Part shown: positions 10,409 to 18,238 of the stretch, piece by piece
How the letters are laid out: each line of letters opens with the position of its first letter
How positions within the stretch are numbered: the stretch's first letter is position 1
Made by a program: the position numbers and the translations under genes
Origin: Pseudomonadota bacterium
GTDB lineage: Bacteria > Pseudomonadota > Alphaproteobacteria > Puniceispirillales > Marisalimonadaceae
Assembly (NCBI GenBank): GCA_027625145.1
Contig: JAQBXK010000002.1
Location: forward strand, 93,475-157,474
DNA: 64,000 bases
Direction: 5' to 3'
Notes under the pieces: generated by a model
Database searches by the model: none
What the model was told of the DNA's origin: nothing
The model's input: only the letters and a program-made list of their open reading frames with translations

Positions 10409-11452
10409 TTATGGAGCCCATGATTTAACAGTTTCTTGTTTATTTTCTATATTGTCATCTTGGTTATTTGAGGACACTAGATCTTGAAGTTTTCTAATTA
10501 ACGTTACAATATTATTTCCAGATACAGCGGATATCCCTAAGACATTGTTTATTTTTAATTTCTTTAATTCTTTTTTTGCAGCATCAATCTGATCATTATC
10601 ACAAGCATCACATTTTGTAAGAACTATGATCTGTTTCTTTTTAGCTAGTTCAGTGTCATAAGCTTTAAGTTCATTTATAATTGTTAAATAATCTTTTTTA
10701 ATATTATTACTTGTAACGTCTATGAGATGCAGAAGCGCTTTACAACGTTCAACATGGCCTAAAAACCTATGACCTAACCCTGATCCTTCATGAGCTCCTT
10801 CAATTAAGCCAGGGATATCAGCAATAACAAATTCTTTATCATCTTGATTAACTACACCAAGGTTGGGATGTAATGTTGTAAAAGGATAATCCGCTATTTT
10901 AGGCTTTGCCGCGGTTATTCTAGATAATAAAGTACTCTTTCCTGCATTAGGTAGACCAACTAATCCGATATCTGCTATAAGTTTTAACCTTAACCAAATC
11001 CATTTATCCTCTAGATCACCACCTGGTTGTGATTTTCTTGGTGCTTGATTTATAGAGCTTTTAAAAAAAGCATTTCCTTTTCCACCTTCTCCACCTTTAG
11101 CAAGAATTACTTTTTGACCAATTCTAGTCATATCAGCTAAAATAAAGGTATTAGTTTCGTCTAATACTTGTGTTCCTATAGGAAGGCGTAATATTAAATC
11201 TTTGCCACTAATTCCGCTTCTATCTCTACCTTTGCCTCCATCTCCTGGCCTAGCTTTGAAATGTTGTTGGTACCTAAAATCTATCAAAGTATTAAGACCA
11301 TCGGTACACTCAGCAATTACATCGCCGCCTCTTCCTCCATTCCCTCCGTCAGGGCCGCCAAAAGGAACATGAGCCTCTCTTCTAAAAGATATTGAACCAG
11401 AGCCACCATGCCCACTAGCTATATAGATTTTAGCTTGATCTAAAAACTTCAT
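10409..11452 (-). CDS. obgE: Obg-type GTPase
   Basis: Essential GTPase of large-subunit assembly and stringent-response control. 347 residues: the glycine-rich Obg fold at 1-158 (SGHGGSGSISFRREAHVPFG, GGNGGRGGDV), then the G domain with P-loop GLPNAGKST (about 165), the DIPGLIEGAHEGSGLG switch II and the TKCD base-recognition motif. The Asp/Glu-rich C-terminal tail is short. Downstream of rpmA, with an apparent hairpin terminator between them at 11501-11532, so read-through or a separate promoter must supply it. Confidence 0.97.
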   Translation of the reverse strand: MKFLDQAKIYIASGHGGSGSISFRREAHVPFGGPDGGNGGRGGDVIAECTDGLNTLIDFRYQQHFKARPGDGGKGRDRSGISGKDLILRLPIGTQVLDETNTFILADMTRIGQKVILAKGGEGGKGNAFFKSSINQAPRKSQPGGDLEDKWIWLRLKLIADIGLVGLPNAGKSTLLSRITAAKPKIADYPFTTLHPNLGVVNQDDKEFVIADIPGLIEGAHEGSGLGHRFLGHVERCKALLHLIDVTSNNIKKDYLTIINELKAYDTELAKKKQIIVLTKCDACDNDQIDAAKKELKKLKINNVLGISAVSGNNIVTLIRKLQDLVSSNNQDDNIENKQETVKSWAP

Positions 11453-11500
11453 TATAAATAACTCTGTAATAAAATATTAATTAAGAATAGGACTTAAAAG

Positions 11501-11532
11501 CAAAAAAGGGAATAACCTTTAAGTTATTCCCT
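11501..11532 (-). terminator. Hairpin terminator after rpmA
   Basis: On the - strand a perfect 9-bp stem (11523-11531 pairing with 11508-11516) with a 6-base loop is followed by six T residues (complement of 11502-11507). This is the form of a Rho-independent terminator placed 22 bases past the rpmA stop. Since obgE begins 49 bases further on, it may act as a partial terminator that sets a high ratio of ribosomal protein to ObgE mRNA. Confidence 0.8.
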
Positions 11533-11554
11533 AAATATTTTTTTTTTGTAAATT

Positions 11555-11824
11555 TTATTCAGCAGCTTGTTGTGAAGGTTCCACAGAAACAAACATTTTC
11601 TTGCCTTTTAATTCTTTAAATCTAACATGCCCATCAACTAGAGCAAAAATCGTATGATCTTTTCCCATGCCAACGTTAGATCCTGGATGAAACTTTGTTC
11701 CTCTTTGACGTATTATAATATTACCTGGAACAACTAATTCACTTCCAAATTTTTTAACTCCAAGACGTCTGCCCGCAGAGTCTCTTCCATTTCGTGAACT
11801 ACCACCTGCTTTTTTATGTGCCAT
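11555..11824 (-). CDS. rpmA: 50S ribosomal protein L27
   Basis: Large-subunit protein next to the peptidyl-transferase centre. 89 residues. The N-terminal [16 protein letters not shown] is the invariant L27 start, followed by [29 protein letters not shown] sequence. No N-terminal extension of the kind cleaved in Firmicutes. 30 bases downstream of rplU, the standard pair. Confidence 0.99.
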   Translation of the reverse strand: MAHKKAGGSSRNGRDSAGRRLGVKKFGSELVVPGNIIIRQRGTKFHPGSNVGMGKDHTIFALVDGHVRFKELKGKKMFVSVEPSQQAAE

Positions 11825-11854
11825 TTAAGATTTCCTTTGCTTAGTCTTTAGGAT

Positions 11855-12307
11855 TTATTTTTTTTCTTCTTTAATTGCTGTTTTAGCTTTTGTCTCAGCA
11901 GGCTTAGCTACTGTTTTAGCTTTTGTCTCAGCAGGCTTAGCTACTGTTTTAGCTTTTATTTCAGCAGCTTTCTTTGGTTCTAGTTTAGAAGCTCCAGTTT
12001 CTGCTATATCAATTATTTTTAGGAGCGTAAGGTTTTGCTTATGTCCTTGTTTACGACGACTATTCTTTCTACGTCTTTTATAAATGATTGTAATTTTAGG
12101 GCCTCTAGTTTGCCTAATAACTTGAGCCATCACTGCAGCATCATTTACCAATGGACTGCCTACTGTGATTTTTTCACCTTCACCAATCATTAATACATTA
12201 TCAAGAACAATCTGATCTCCATCATTTGCACTTAATTTTTCAACAAGTAATACGTCTTCTTTTTCTACGCGATACTGTTTTCCACCGGTTTTTACTACTG
12301 CATACAT
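11855..12307 (-). CDS. rplU: 50S ribosomal protein L21 with repetitive C-terminal tail
   Basis: Large-subunit protein L21. Residues 1-103 are the normal domain (MYAVVKTGGKQYRVE start, KRRRKNSRRKQGHKQ RNA-binding region). Residues after about 107 form a Lys/Ala/Thr/Glu-rich tail made of two perfect 11-residue repeats (AKTVAKPAETK) and a degenerate third copy. Alphaproteobacterial L21 often has a charged Ala/Lys tail, but here it is built from exact DNA repeats. First gene of the rplU-rpmA unit; a good promoter lies upstream. Confidence 0.97.
   Translation of the reverse strand: MYAVVKTGGKQYRVEKEDVLLVEKLSANDGDQIVLDNVLMIGEGEKITVGSPLVNDAAVMAQVIRQTRGPKITIIYKRRRKNSRRKQGHKQNLTLLKIIDIAETGASKLEPKKAAEIKAKTVAKPAETKAKTVAKPAETKAKTAIKEEKK
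11881..11946. repeat. 33-bp tandem repeat inside rplU
   Basis: Two identical 33-bp copies lie head to tail at 11881-11913 and 11914-11946. A third diverged copy follows to about 11970. The period is a multiple of three, so copy-number change would keep the rplU frame and only lengthen or shorten the L21 tail. Confidence 0.95.
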
Positions 12308-12397
12308 TTTTATAATTCCGAATTTGTTAACCTGAAAAATATTTAATAACTTTAATGATATATTTAAGGTTATTTAATAATGTTAATTAGTAGAGGG

Positions 12398-12425
12398 AAT
12401 ATAGCCTTACAGGATATTCTGTCAA
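12398..12425 (-). promoter_or_regulatory. Sigma-70-type promoter of rplU-rpmA
   Basis: On the - strand a perfect -35 hexamer TTGACA (complement of 12420-12425) is followed after 16 bases by TATATT (complement of 12398-12403) as -10. This places transcription start about 85 bases before the rplU ATG. The match is the best promoter-like pair noticed in the housekeeping half of the window. Confidence 0.7.
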
Positions 12426-12488
12426 GCTTTTAGATCATTACGTCTAGATACTATTTTTAATAATTTATTTTGACTTAAGGGTAGAATA

Positions 12489-13349
12489 TTAATTAATTAA
12501 TAAAGCAGGGTCTAACCGTTGATTAAACCAGTTAACTCGCCAATCTAAATGGGGGCCAGTAGATCTACCAGTAGAGCCAACTTCAGCTATTTTTTGCCCT
12601 TTAATCACTTTGTCACCAACATTTATATTTATTAAAGATAAATGAGAATAAACAGATGTCACTCCATGTCCGTGATCTAAAATTATAGTACCACCAGTAA
12701 AATATAAGTCTTTTTCAGCCATTCTAACAATCGAATCAATTGGAGCTATCACCGGAGTTCCTTTTGGAGCAGCTATGTCTATTCCATAATGAGGTCTTCG
12801 AGGTTTTCCATTAAGAATTCTTTGGCTTCCAAAAACTCCTGAAACAATCCCTTTTGTAGGCAATATAAATTCTTGAAAAATAAAATTGACGTCAGTATTT
12901 AAATTCCTAATTAATTCAATCGATTTATTCTCTTTTTTAATTCTATCATAAAAGGATTTAGGTGGGGTAACCATCTTCTTTTGAAGACCGTTTATATATT
13001 GAGTATTATAAGTTTGCTTTTTTATTTTAAATGATTTTTTTAGCCATTTTTTTTCGCTAATTTTAACTTCTAAATAAGAATCTTCTTTGTAATTTCGTCC
13101 GAAGCCAAAAACAAATTTACCATTAGCGTCTTTAAGAAGAATTTTATCTTCAAACTTTATAACTTTATCAGGAAAAACATTGCCCTTAACCAGTCCACCC
13201 TGAATAAAGTTTCCTTGAAGATTAACAATAATATTATCAAACTTTAGGATCAAGGGATCTTTTGCAAAACTTTTTTCAGCTATTATAAAAATAATAAATA
13301 TAATAAATATATTTTTAAAAAATTTATTAATATAGAAATTACTATACAT
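12489..13349 (-). CDS. M23 family metallopeptidase (LytM domain), periplasmic
   Basis: Zn-dependent peptidoglycan endopeptidase or amidase activator. 286 residues with an N-terminal signal peptide (hydrophobic 10-24, Ala before Lys30). The C-terminal LytM domain carries the metal ligands: His and Asp of RPHYGIDIAAPKGTPV and the HxH of the VYSHL segment preceded by DHGHG. STGPHLDWRV completes the site, so it should be catalytically active. Transcribed towards rplU but separated by about 180 bases that include the rplU promoter. Substrate bond not predictable. Confidence 0.9.
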   Translation of the reverse strand: MYSNFYINKFFKNIFIIFIIFIIAEKSFAKDPLILKFDNIIVNLQGNFIQGGLVKGNVFPDKVIKFEDKILLKDANGKFVFGFGRNYKEDSYLEVKISEKKWLKKSFKIKKQTYNTQYINGLQKKMVTPPKSFYDRIKKENKSIELIRNLNTDVNFIFQEFILPTKGIVSGVFGSQRILNGKPRRPHYGIDIAAPKGTPVIAPIDSIVRMAEKDLYFTGGTIILDHGHGVTSVYSHLSLININVGDKVIKGQKIAEVGSTGRSTGPHLDWRVNWFNQRLDPALLIN

Positions 13350-13865
13350 GCAATTTACCTTTTGTCTTACCTAGAACATTATTTATTTTTTACTTAAGAA
13401 ATGAATCTTTTGATTGAAAAAAATATCATTATCAATGATATAAACCATATAAGGAAAGTATAGGTATGGTTTTATCAAACAAGTACTAAAAATAAAATTA
13501 TTTCAGGTTCACATTTATTTAATTTAAAAGATATAATAAAAAATTTAATCTTTTCTTTAAGAATGATTTTGATTTTTCGATTCCCATTATTTCAAATTTT
13601 AAAATCTCTGATAATATTTTAGACTTATGGGTTAGAACTAATAGCTATTTTATTCTCTGTAAAAGAAATCTAATACCAATACAAATAAAAAACTTAGTTT
13701 TGACTTTTAAAAATGGTGCTTCAATTATGGAGGACAGATTGCTCTTCATTTGGAAGGGAAAGAGTGCAAAAATTTAAAAAATAAACAATATTTTGTGCTA
13801 TTTCATATTATGAAACAATCAAATTAAGATTAGTAAATTTAATTACTCTTTTTGATGAGGATAAG
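13350..13865. other. Gene-poor gap between the M23 peptidase and TRAP genes
   Basis: No confident gene in about 515 bases. The right 255 bases hold an open + strand frame without a start codon (separate entry). The left part is very AT-rich and carries the 5' side of the M23 gene. No tRNA, terminator or repeat was recognised. Confidence 0.5.
13523..13777 (+). pseudogene. Possible remnant of an unrecognised gene
   Basis: An 84-codon stop-free stretch ends in TAA at 13775-13777 and has no usable start. In DNA this AT-rich, a random frame of this length is unlikely, and the amino acids look protein-like (for example ISDNILDLWVRTNSYF, then LTFKNGASIMEDRLLFIW). A second frame just upstream (about 13500-13550) also looks coding, which would fit a frameshift. 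I do not recognise the family; it could be chance. Confidence 0.3.
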
Positions 13866-15275
13866 TCATGACATCATTAAATCAGGAAGCCAGGTTATCA
13901 CAGATGGGAATAACACCAATGCTATAATAGTTAATATATCCGCAACAAAAAACAGAGTTACTCCCTTAAAAACGTCTGTTACTGGAATATCTTTTCTAAC
14001 ACCAGCAACAACAAAACAATTTAAACCTATTGGTGGTGTTATTAGGCAAACTTCAGCCATTTTAACAACTATTATACCAAACCAAATGCTTACTTGGCTA
14101 AAGGTCATTCCAAAAGCGCTTTGATCAGCAGTAACATCAGGCCCACCATTCAATAAAATAATAGCTGGGTAAACAACTGGAAGAGTTAGAAGCAACAGAC
14201 CTATAGCATCGATGAACATGCCTAAAACAACATATCCCATTAGTATCATAAGAAGAATCATATAAGGATCAAATGGCAGTGATATTATCCAATTAGCAAA
14301 ACTTTCTGGTAGTCCAGAAAAGCCAAGAAAACGAACAAAAATTAATACACCCCATATAATAGAAAATATCATGGCTACTAGTTTTGCAGTTTCCATTAAT
14401 GCAAATTTAAGAGATTCGATTTTAATACCTTTAAATAAGGCAATGATTAAAACAACAAATGCTCCAAGGGCTCCTGCCTCAGTTGGAGTTGCCCATCCTG
14501 CATAAATAGCGCTTATAATTACAGAAATTACTATTGCTATTGGAAGAACTCCAGGCAGAGTTTTAATCTTCTCGTTTAGAGAATATTTTCTTATTGCCGG
14601 TGCTAAGTTAGGGTTCATTTTTGCCCATATAATAATAATTCCTGCATAAACTAAAGCAGAAAATATACCAGGTAAAAATCCAGCTAATAATAAAGCTCCG
14701 ACTGATTCTTCAACAATTATTGCATATATAATTAAAATTGCTGATGGCGGTATTAATGATGCTAAAGTTCCTCCCGCAGCAACAACCCCTGCAGCTAATT
14801 TTTTATCATATCCTTCTTTTAACATTTCAGGAATTGCAACTCTAGAAAAAACAGCTGCTGTTGCAGTAGATGCCCCTGATACGGCTGCAAATCCAGCTGT
14901 AGCAAAAACTGTAGCAACAGCTAGGCCTCCTGGAACAAACCCAACCCAAGCTTTAGCTGCTTGAAATAGTTGTTTTGTAATTCCTGCTTGAAAAGCAAGG
15001 TAGCCAATTAATATAAAAATAGGTAATAAACCCAAAACAAAAGTTACTGATTTAGAAAAAGGAATTGCTCCAACGTTACCAAGGGCAGGCCCTACTCCAA
15101 TAAGTTCAACAAGTCCAATAATGCCTGCTAGGCTAGCTGCAAAAACCACTCTAACACCTGACAATACAAGAATAAGTAAAATGCCAGTGCAAATTAAACC
15201 TACAGTTATTGGATCAGCATATCCAATTCCAAAAATGCTAGCGGCTTCGCCAGAAAATAATTTATCAAAAATCAT
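13866..15275 (-). CDS. dctM: TRAP transporter large permease (DctM family)
   Basis: Twelve-helix membrane subunit that moves substrate with Na+ in tripartite ATP-independent periplasmic transport. 469 residues. Family hallmarks: the GASTATAAVFSRVAIPEM segment, AAGGTLASLIPPSAILIIYA, GWATPTEAGALGA and ITPPIGLNCFVVAGV. The order dctP-dctQ-dctM on the - strand is a standard TRAP operon, and dctM starts 1 base after the dctQ stop, so they are translationally coupled. Substrate not predictable from the permease. Confidence 0.95.
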   Translation of the reverse strand: MIFDKLFSGEAASIFGIGYADPITVGLICTGILLILVLSGVRVVFAASLAGIIGLVELIGVGPALGNVGAIPFSKSVTFVLGLLPIFILIGYLAFQAGITKQLFQAAKAWVGFVPGGLAVATVFATAGFAAVSGASTATAAVFSRVAIPEMLKEGYDKKLAAGVVAAGGTLASLIPPSAILIIYAIIVEESVGALLLAGFLPGIFSALVYAGIIIIWAKMNPNLAPAIRKYSLNEKIKTLPGVLPIAIVISVIISAIYAGWATPTEAGALGAFVVLIIALFKGIKIESLKFALMETAKLVAMIFSIIWGVLIFVRFLGFSGLPESFANWIISLPFDPYMILLMILMGYVVLGMFIDAIGLLLLTLPVVYPAIILLNGGPDVTADQSAFGMTFSQVSIWFGIIVVKMAEVCLITPPIGLNCFVVAGVRKDIPVTDVFKGVTLFFVADILTIIALVLFPSVITWLPDLMMS

Positions 15276-15276
15276 G

Positions 15277-15843
15277 TTAATCTCTTATTACCTTTATTTC
15301 TTCATCAGCTAACTCTTCGGGAGATCTAATTACTGGAATTGCAATAGGATCAGCATCTATATTTTTTATCATTCTTAAGTAACCAAACAACTCAACAAGC
15401 AAACGCATAGCCCATATTGAAAAAGCTATAGGCACTAAAGCTTTAGCTGGCCAAGTAGGGTAAAGGTAGTTGTATGTAGTATCTCCAATTTGATATGCAT
15501 CAAGAGCAAACAGGTAACTATATTTAATAAGAATTAATATAAGTAAGAAACCGAGTAATGTAGCACAAAATTCAGCAACCCATTTAATTCTTCCTTTTAA
15601 ACTTCCAACTATTAATTCCATTCTAATATGTGCATCTACTCTTTGAGCATATGCAACCCCAAGGAAGGCAAAGATTGAAATAGATAGTTCTGACAATTCA
15701 AGATAACCAGGCCATGGATAACCTAAAACTCTAGAAATAATTTGGAATGAAGTTAAAATCATTACTATAAATATAGATATTCCTGAGAAAAGGATCAGAA
15801 AATCTTCTATTTTGGTTAATGTATTATTAATAGTTGTAAGCAA
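15277..15843 (-). CDS. dctQ: TRAP transporter small permease (DctQ family)
   Basis: Four-helix partner of DctM. 188 residues with hydrophobic stretches near 17-36, 48-66, 90-108 and 130-150. The R-x-x-G-YPWPGYLELSE segment and the ALVPIAFSIWAMRLLVELFG C-terminal helix are typical. It lies between dctP and dctM. A strong stem-loop in the dctP-dctQ gap (15866-15898) probably reduces its expression relative to dctP. Confidence 0.92.
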   Translation of the reverse strand: MLTTINNTLTKIEDFLILFSGISIFIVMILTSFQIISRVLGYPWPGYLELSELSISIFAFLGVAYAQRVDAHIRMELIVGSLKGRIKWVAEFCATLLGFLLILILIKYSYLFALDAYQIGDTTYNYLYPTWPAKALVPIAFSIWAMRLLVELFGYLRMIKNIDADPIAIPVIRSPEELADEEIKVIRD

Positions 15844-15865
15844 TTTTTATTCTGCCTTATGTAGG

Positions 15866-15898
15866 ATGTATGTGCAAATAACATATTTGCACATACGT
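15866..15898 (-). promoter_or_regulatory. Intergenic stem-loop between dctP and dctQ
   Basis: A perfect 12-bp stem (15868-15879 with 15885-15896, extendable by a G-U and an A-U pair) closes a 5-base loop. It lies between the dctP stop and the dctQ start. No T run follows on the - strand, so it is better explained as an mRNA-stabilising or processing hairpin than a full terminator. Such hairpins after binding-protein genes keep the periplasmic component in excess. Confidence 0.65.
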
Positions 15899-15905
15899 GT
15901 TAAAT

Positions 15906-16931
15906 TTATTTAGCTGTTTCAAAAACTAGGTCAACTAGAGCTTGAGCATCAAATTTATCTTTATTTGCTGCCACCCATGCATCCCATACCGGCTTACCAG
16001 CTGCTTTTCTAAATTCTGCAAGTGTCTTTTTATCATATTTTACTTCTATCAATTTAGATCTAAACATTGGCAAGTTTTTGTCATCAGCTTTTTTATATGC
16101 AACTTTAACTGATGCAAGAGCTTCTGGTCTTAGTTTTGCAAGCAAGTCTTGGTATTGAGTAGGCAATTTATCATATGAAGTTTTATTAATAACATATGGA
16201 CAATCAGATGTACCTGGAGACATATTAGAAGTGAACCAATCAGCTACCTCGTGAATTTTGTATGACACATGTGCATATGTGTATGGAAAAGAAACAGCGT
16301 CTACAGCCCCTCTAGAAATTAATGTATAAACTTCTGAGGCTGGAACAGTTTGGCGAGTAGCACCAAGGATTTCCATAGCAGAGCCAACTCCACCACCTGC
16401 ACGAACTCTCATACCTTTAAAATCAGATAAACTAGTTGGAGGCTTGCCTTTACCTAAAAATTCATATTGTGGAAGGTTTGATGTCATATATAACATTGCA
16501 TTCCATTTAGCTAGCTGACCTTTTACAATTGGGTGGTCATATACGGCATGTCTGATTTTAGCGTCTTTGTCAAAATCACCCATTGGAAGAAATGGTAAAG
16601 TTAACACCATTAATCCTGGGTTTTTACCAGGGTGGTAAAAATTACAAAAAGCAGCCATTTCAAAGGAATTAGCTTTTAATCCATCCAAATTTTCTTTTGC
16701 TTTAGAAAGTTGAGCTCCATAAAAAATTTTTAATTTAAATTTTCCATCAGTTTCTTCGCTTAGTCTTTGAGCCAAGGTTTCAGCACCTTCAGTAAAGGCT
16801 CTTCTTTTTCCCCAAAAACTAAATTTCCAGAAAACAGCCGGACCGTCTACTTTTGCAAGCACTAAATTTGCGTACACGTTAGAAATTAGAACCATTAAAC
16901 AAACGGCCATAATTCTTTTAAAACTTAACAT
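15906..16931 (-). CDS. dctP: TRAP transporter substrate-binding protein (DctP family)
   Basis: Periplasmic receptor of the first TRAP system. 341 residues with a signal peptide (hydrophobic 7-26, cleavage near VLAK). The DctP fold signature is visible: LPFLPMGDF, LSDFKGMRVRAGG, the conserved Arg of VRAGG that binds the substrate carboxylate, and SRGAVDAVSFPYTYA. A GGGAGG ribosome-binding site precedes the ATG. The carboxylate-binding Arg suggests an organic acid; nothing more specific can be said. Head of the dctPQM operon. Confidence 0.94.
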   Translation of the reverse strand: MLSFKRIMAVCLMVLISNVYANLVLAKVDGPAVFWKFSFWGKRRAFTEGAETLAQRLSEETDGKFKLKIFYGAQLSKAKENLDGLKANSFEMAAFCNFYHPGKNPGLMVLTLPFLPMGDFDKDAKIRHAVYDHPIVKGQLAKWNAMLYMTSNLPQYEFLGKGKPPTSLSDFKGMRVRAGGGVGSAMEILGATRQTVPASEVYTLISRGAVDAVSFPYTYAHVSYKIHEVADWFTSNMSPGTSDCPYVINKTSYDKLPTQYQDLLAKLRPEALASVKVAYKKADDKNLPMFRSKLIEVKYDKKTLAEFRKAAGKPVWDAWVAANKDKFDAQALVDLVFETAK

Positions 16932-17131
16932 TTATTATCCTCCCAGTATTAATTAACAAGTTTATATAATCGTCTATTTTTAAACAAAGTCAAACCACAA
17001 AAGCTTAACAGATTAAATGGTTTTTAAGTTTTTAACGATTAATATTTTTATCTTTAATAACTTCGTATAATTGTTCAAAATAAAAATATAATGACTTTTA
17101 AACCTTTTAAGTAATTAAAAACAAGAGAAAT

Positions 17132-17990
17132 ATTATCAATATAGAAAATATTAAAACTGAGGAAACGAATTTAACTGAAATTAAGTAGCTAGTAGTAAAC
17201 GTTTTTAAAAAACAAGGTTGTGATATATTAAATACAAATACAAATACAATAGGTAACACCATAACTTCTGCAGAAAGATATGGCTCTAGTTCTTATCGAT
17301 TTTTTAGAGTTCTTGGATATGTTGTATCTCTTCAATCAGGAAAAGTGAATGGAAAAGCTTGTTATTATTTTCCGGCACTTTTGCCTGAAACAGAATTTTT
17401 AGCTAATAAAAACTTAGTTGGATTAGCGTGCACTGCATTTAAGCCTTCTGTTGCTCCCGCAGGTTCTGTTTGGTACTAATCCAATTTCTATGGCTTAACC
17501 CTAATAAAAAGCATGTGGTTTTTGATATGGCTCCAGCTTCAATGGCAAAAGGAGAGGTTATGATTGCAGCAAGAGACGGTCATATTTTTTCTGTTGGAGT
17601 ATGGTGAGATGAAAATGTCAATCCATCAAATGGCCCTAAAGAAATTTTAAAAGGAGTTTTGTTACCTTTTGGAGGTTATAAAAGCGATGGAATAGCTTTA
17701 ATGGTTAAATTATTTGCAGCTAGGCTTGACAGGAGATTTTTTTCTTATCAAGCGGAAGAGAATGATAATGGTGCCCGTCCAAAAAGGGGGAGGGATAGTT
17801 TATTATAGCCATAAATCCAGAAATTATAGCGGGTACTGATTGGAAGAAGCATTGTGAAATGTTTTTTGAAAAATTATCATCATTTGATGGAGTTAGATTG
17901 CCTGGATCTAGAAGACATGAAAACAGATTACGAAATAATGTTAGAGACATAAATTTTGAATTGTTAAATAAAATAAAAATTTTTCTTTAA
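17132..17990 (+). pseudogene. Decayed Ldh-family (malate/lactate/ureidoglycolate-type) dehydrogenase
   Basis: Remnant of an NAD(P)-dependent 2-hydroxyacid/2-oxoacid dehydrogenase of the Ldh_2 family. Pieces in order: ITSAERYGSSSYRFFRV, LVGLACTAFKPSVAPAG, then after a frameshift LFGTNPISMA, after another shift VVFDMAPASMAKGEVMIAARD, LLPFGGYKSDGIALMV, SYQAEENDNGARPK and finally INPEIIAGTDWKKHCEMFFE-like C-terminal sequence. Lesions: TAG at 17186-17188 (Glu expected), internal loss of roughly 60 residues after GKVNGKA, at least three frameshifts and an in-frame TGA in VGVW-stop-DENVN. It lies between two TRAP operons, whose substrate it may once have metabolised. Confidence 0.9.
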
Positions 17991-18002
17991 CAATTCAAAA
18001 AA

Positions 18003-18227
18003 TTATTCTTCTTTTTTTATAAATTCTAAAAAGTTTATTACCATATCTAATTGTTCATCAGGAATGTCTTTATAACTATGGCCAAATTTATTTTTAATTG
18101 TTAGTGCAACGTGAGCATATGGATTTCTTCCTTTAGGATGACTAGGATGATCAGGAAGTTTTCCAATTAAAAAGTCACCGGTAGATTGAATTAAACTCCA
18201 TAAATATTTTTTATTTTGATCATTCAT
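18003..18227 (-). CDS. Small conserved-looking protein in the second TRAP operon
   Basis: 74 residues, soluble, no signal peptide. The striking core is DHPSHPKGRNPYAHVA (about 26-41) followed by IKNKFGHSYKDIPDEQLD and an amphipathic C-terminal helix. It starts 11 bases after dctM on the same strand and is the last gene of the unit, so it is probably co-transcribed with the transporter. I do not recognise a named family and propose no function. The well-formed frame and the operon position support a real gene. Confidence 0.7.
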   Translation of the reverse strand: MNDQNKKYLWSLIQSTGDFLIGKLPDHPSHPKGRNPYAHVALTIKNKFGHSYKDIPDEQLDMVINFLEFIKKEE

Positions 18228-18238
18228 TATTAATAATT

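Noticed and set aside
11881..11946. Tandem repeat considered as part of a CRISPR array
   Set aside because: The copies are directly adjacent without spacers and are translated in frame in rplU.
17720..17950. A 76-codon open frame on the - strand
   Set aside because: It is antisense to the Ldh-family pseudogene, whose + strand translation is clearly homologous to a known family. No ribosome-binding site or recognisable protein.
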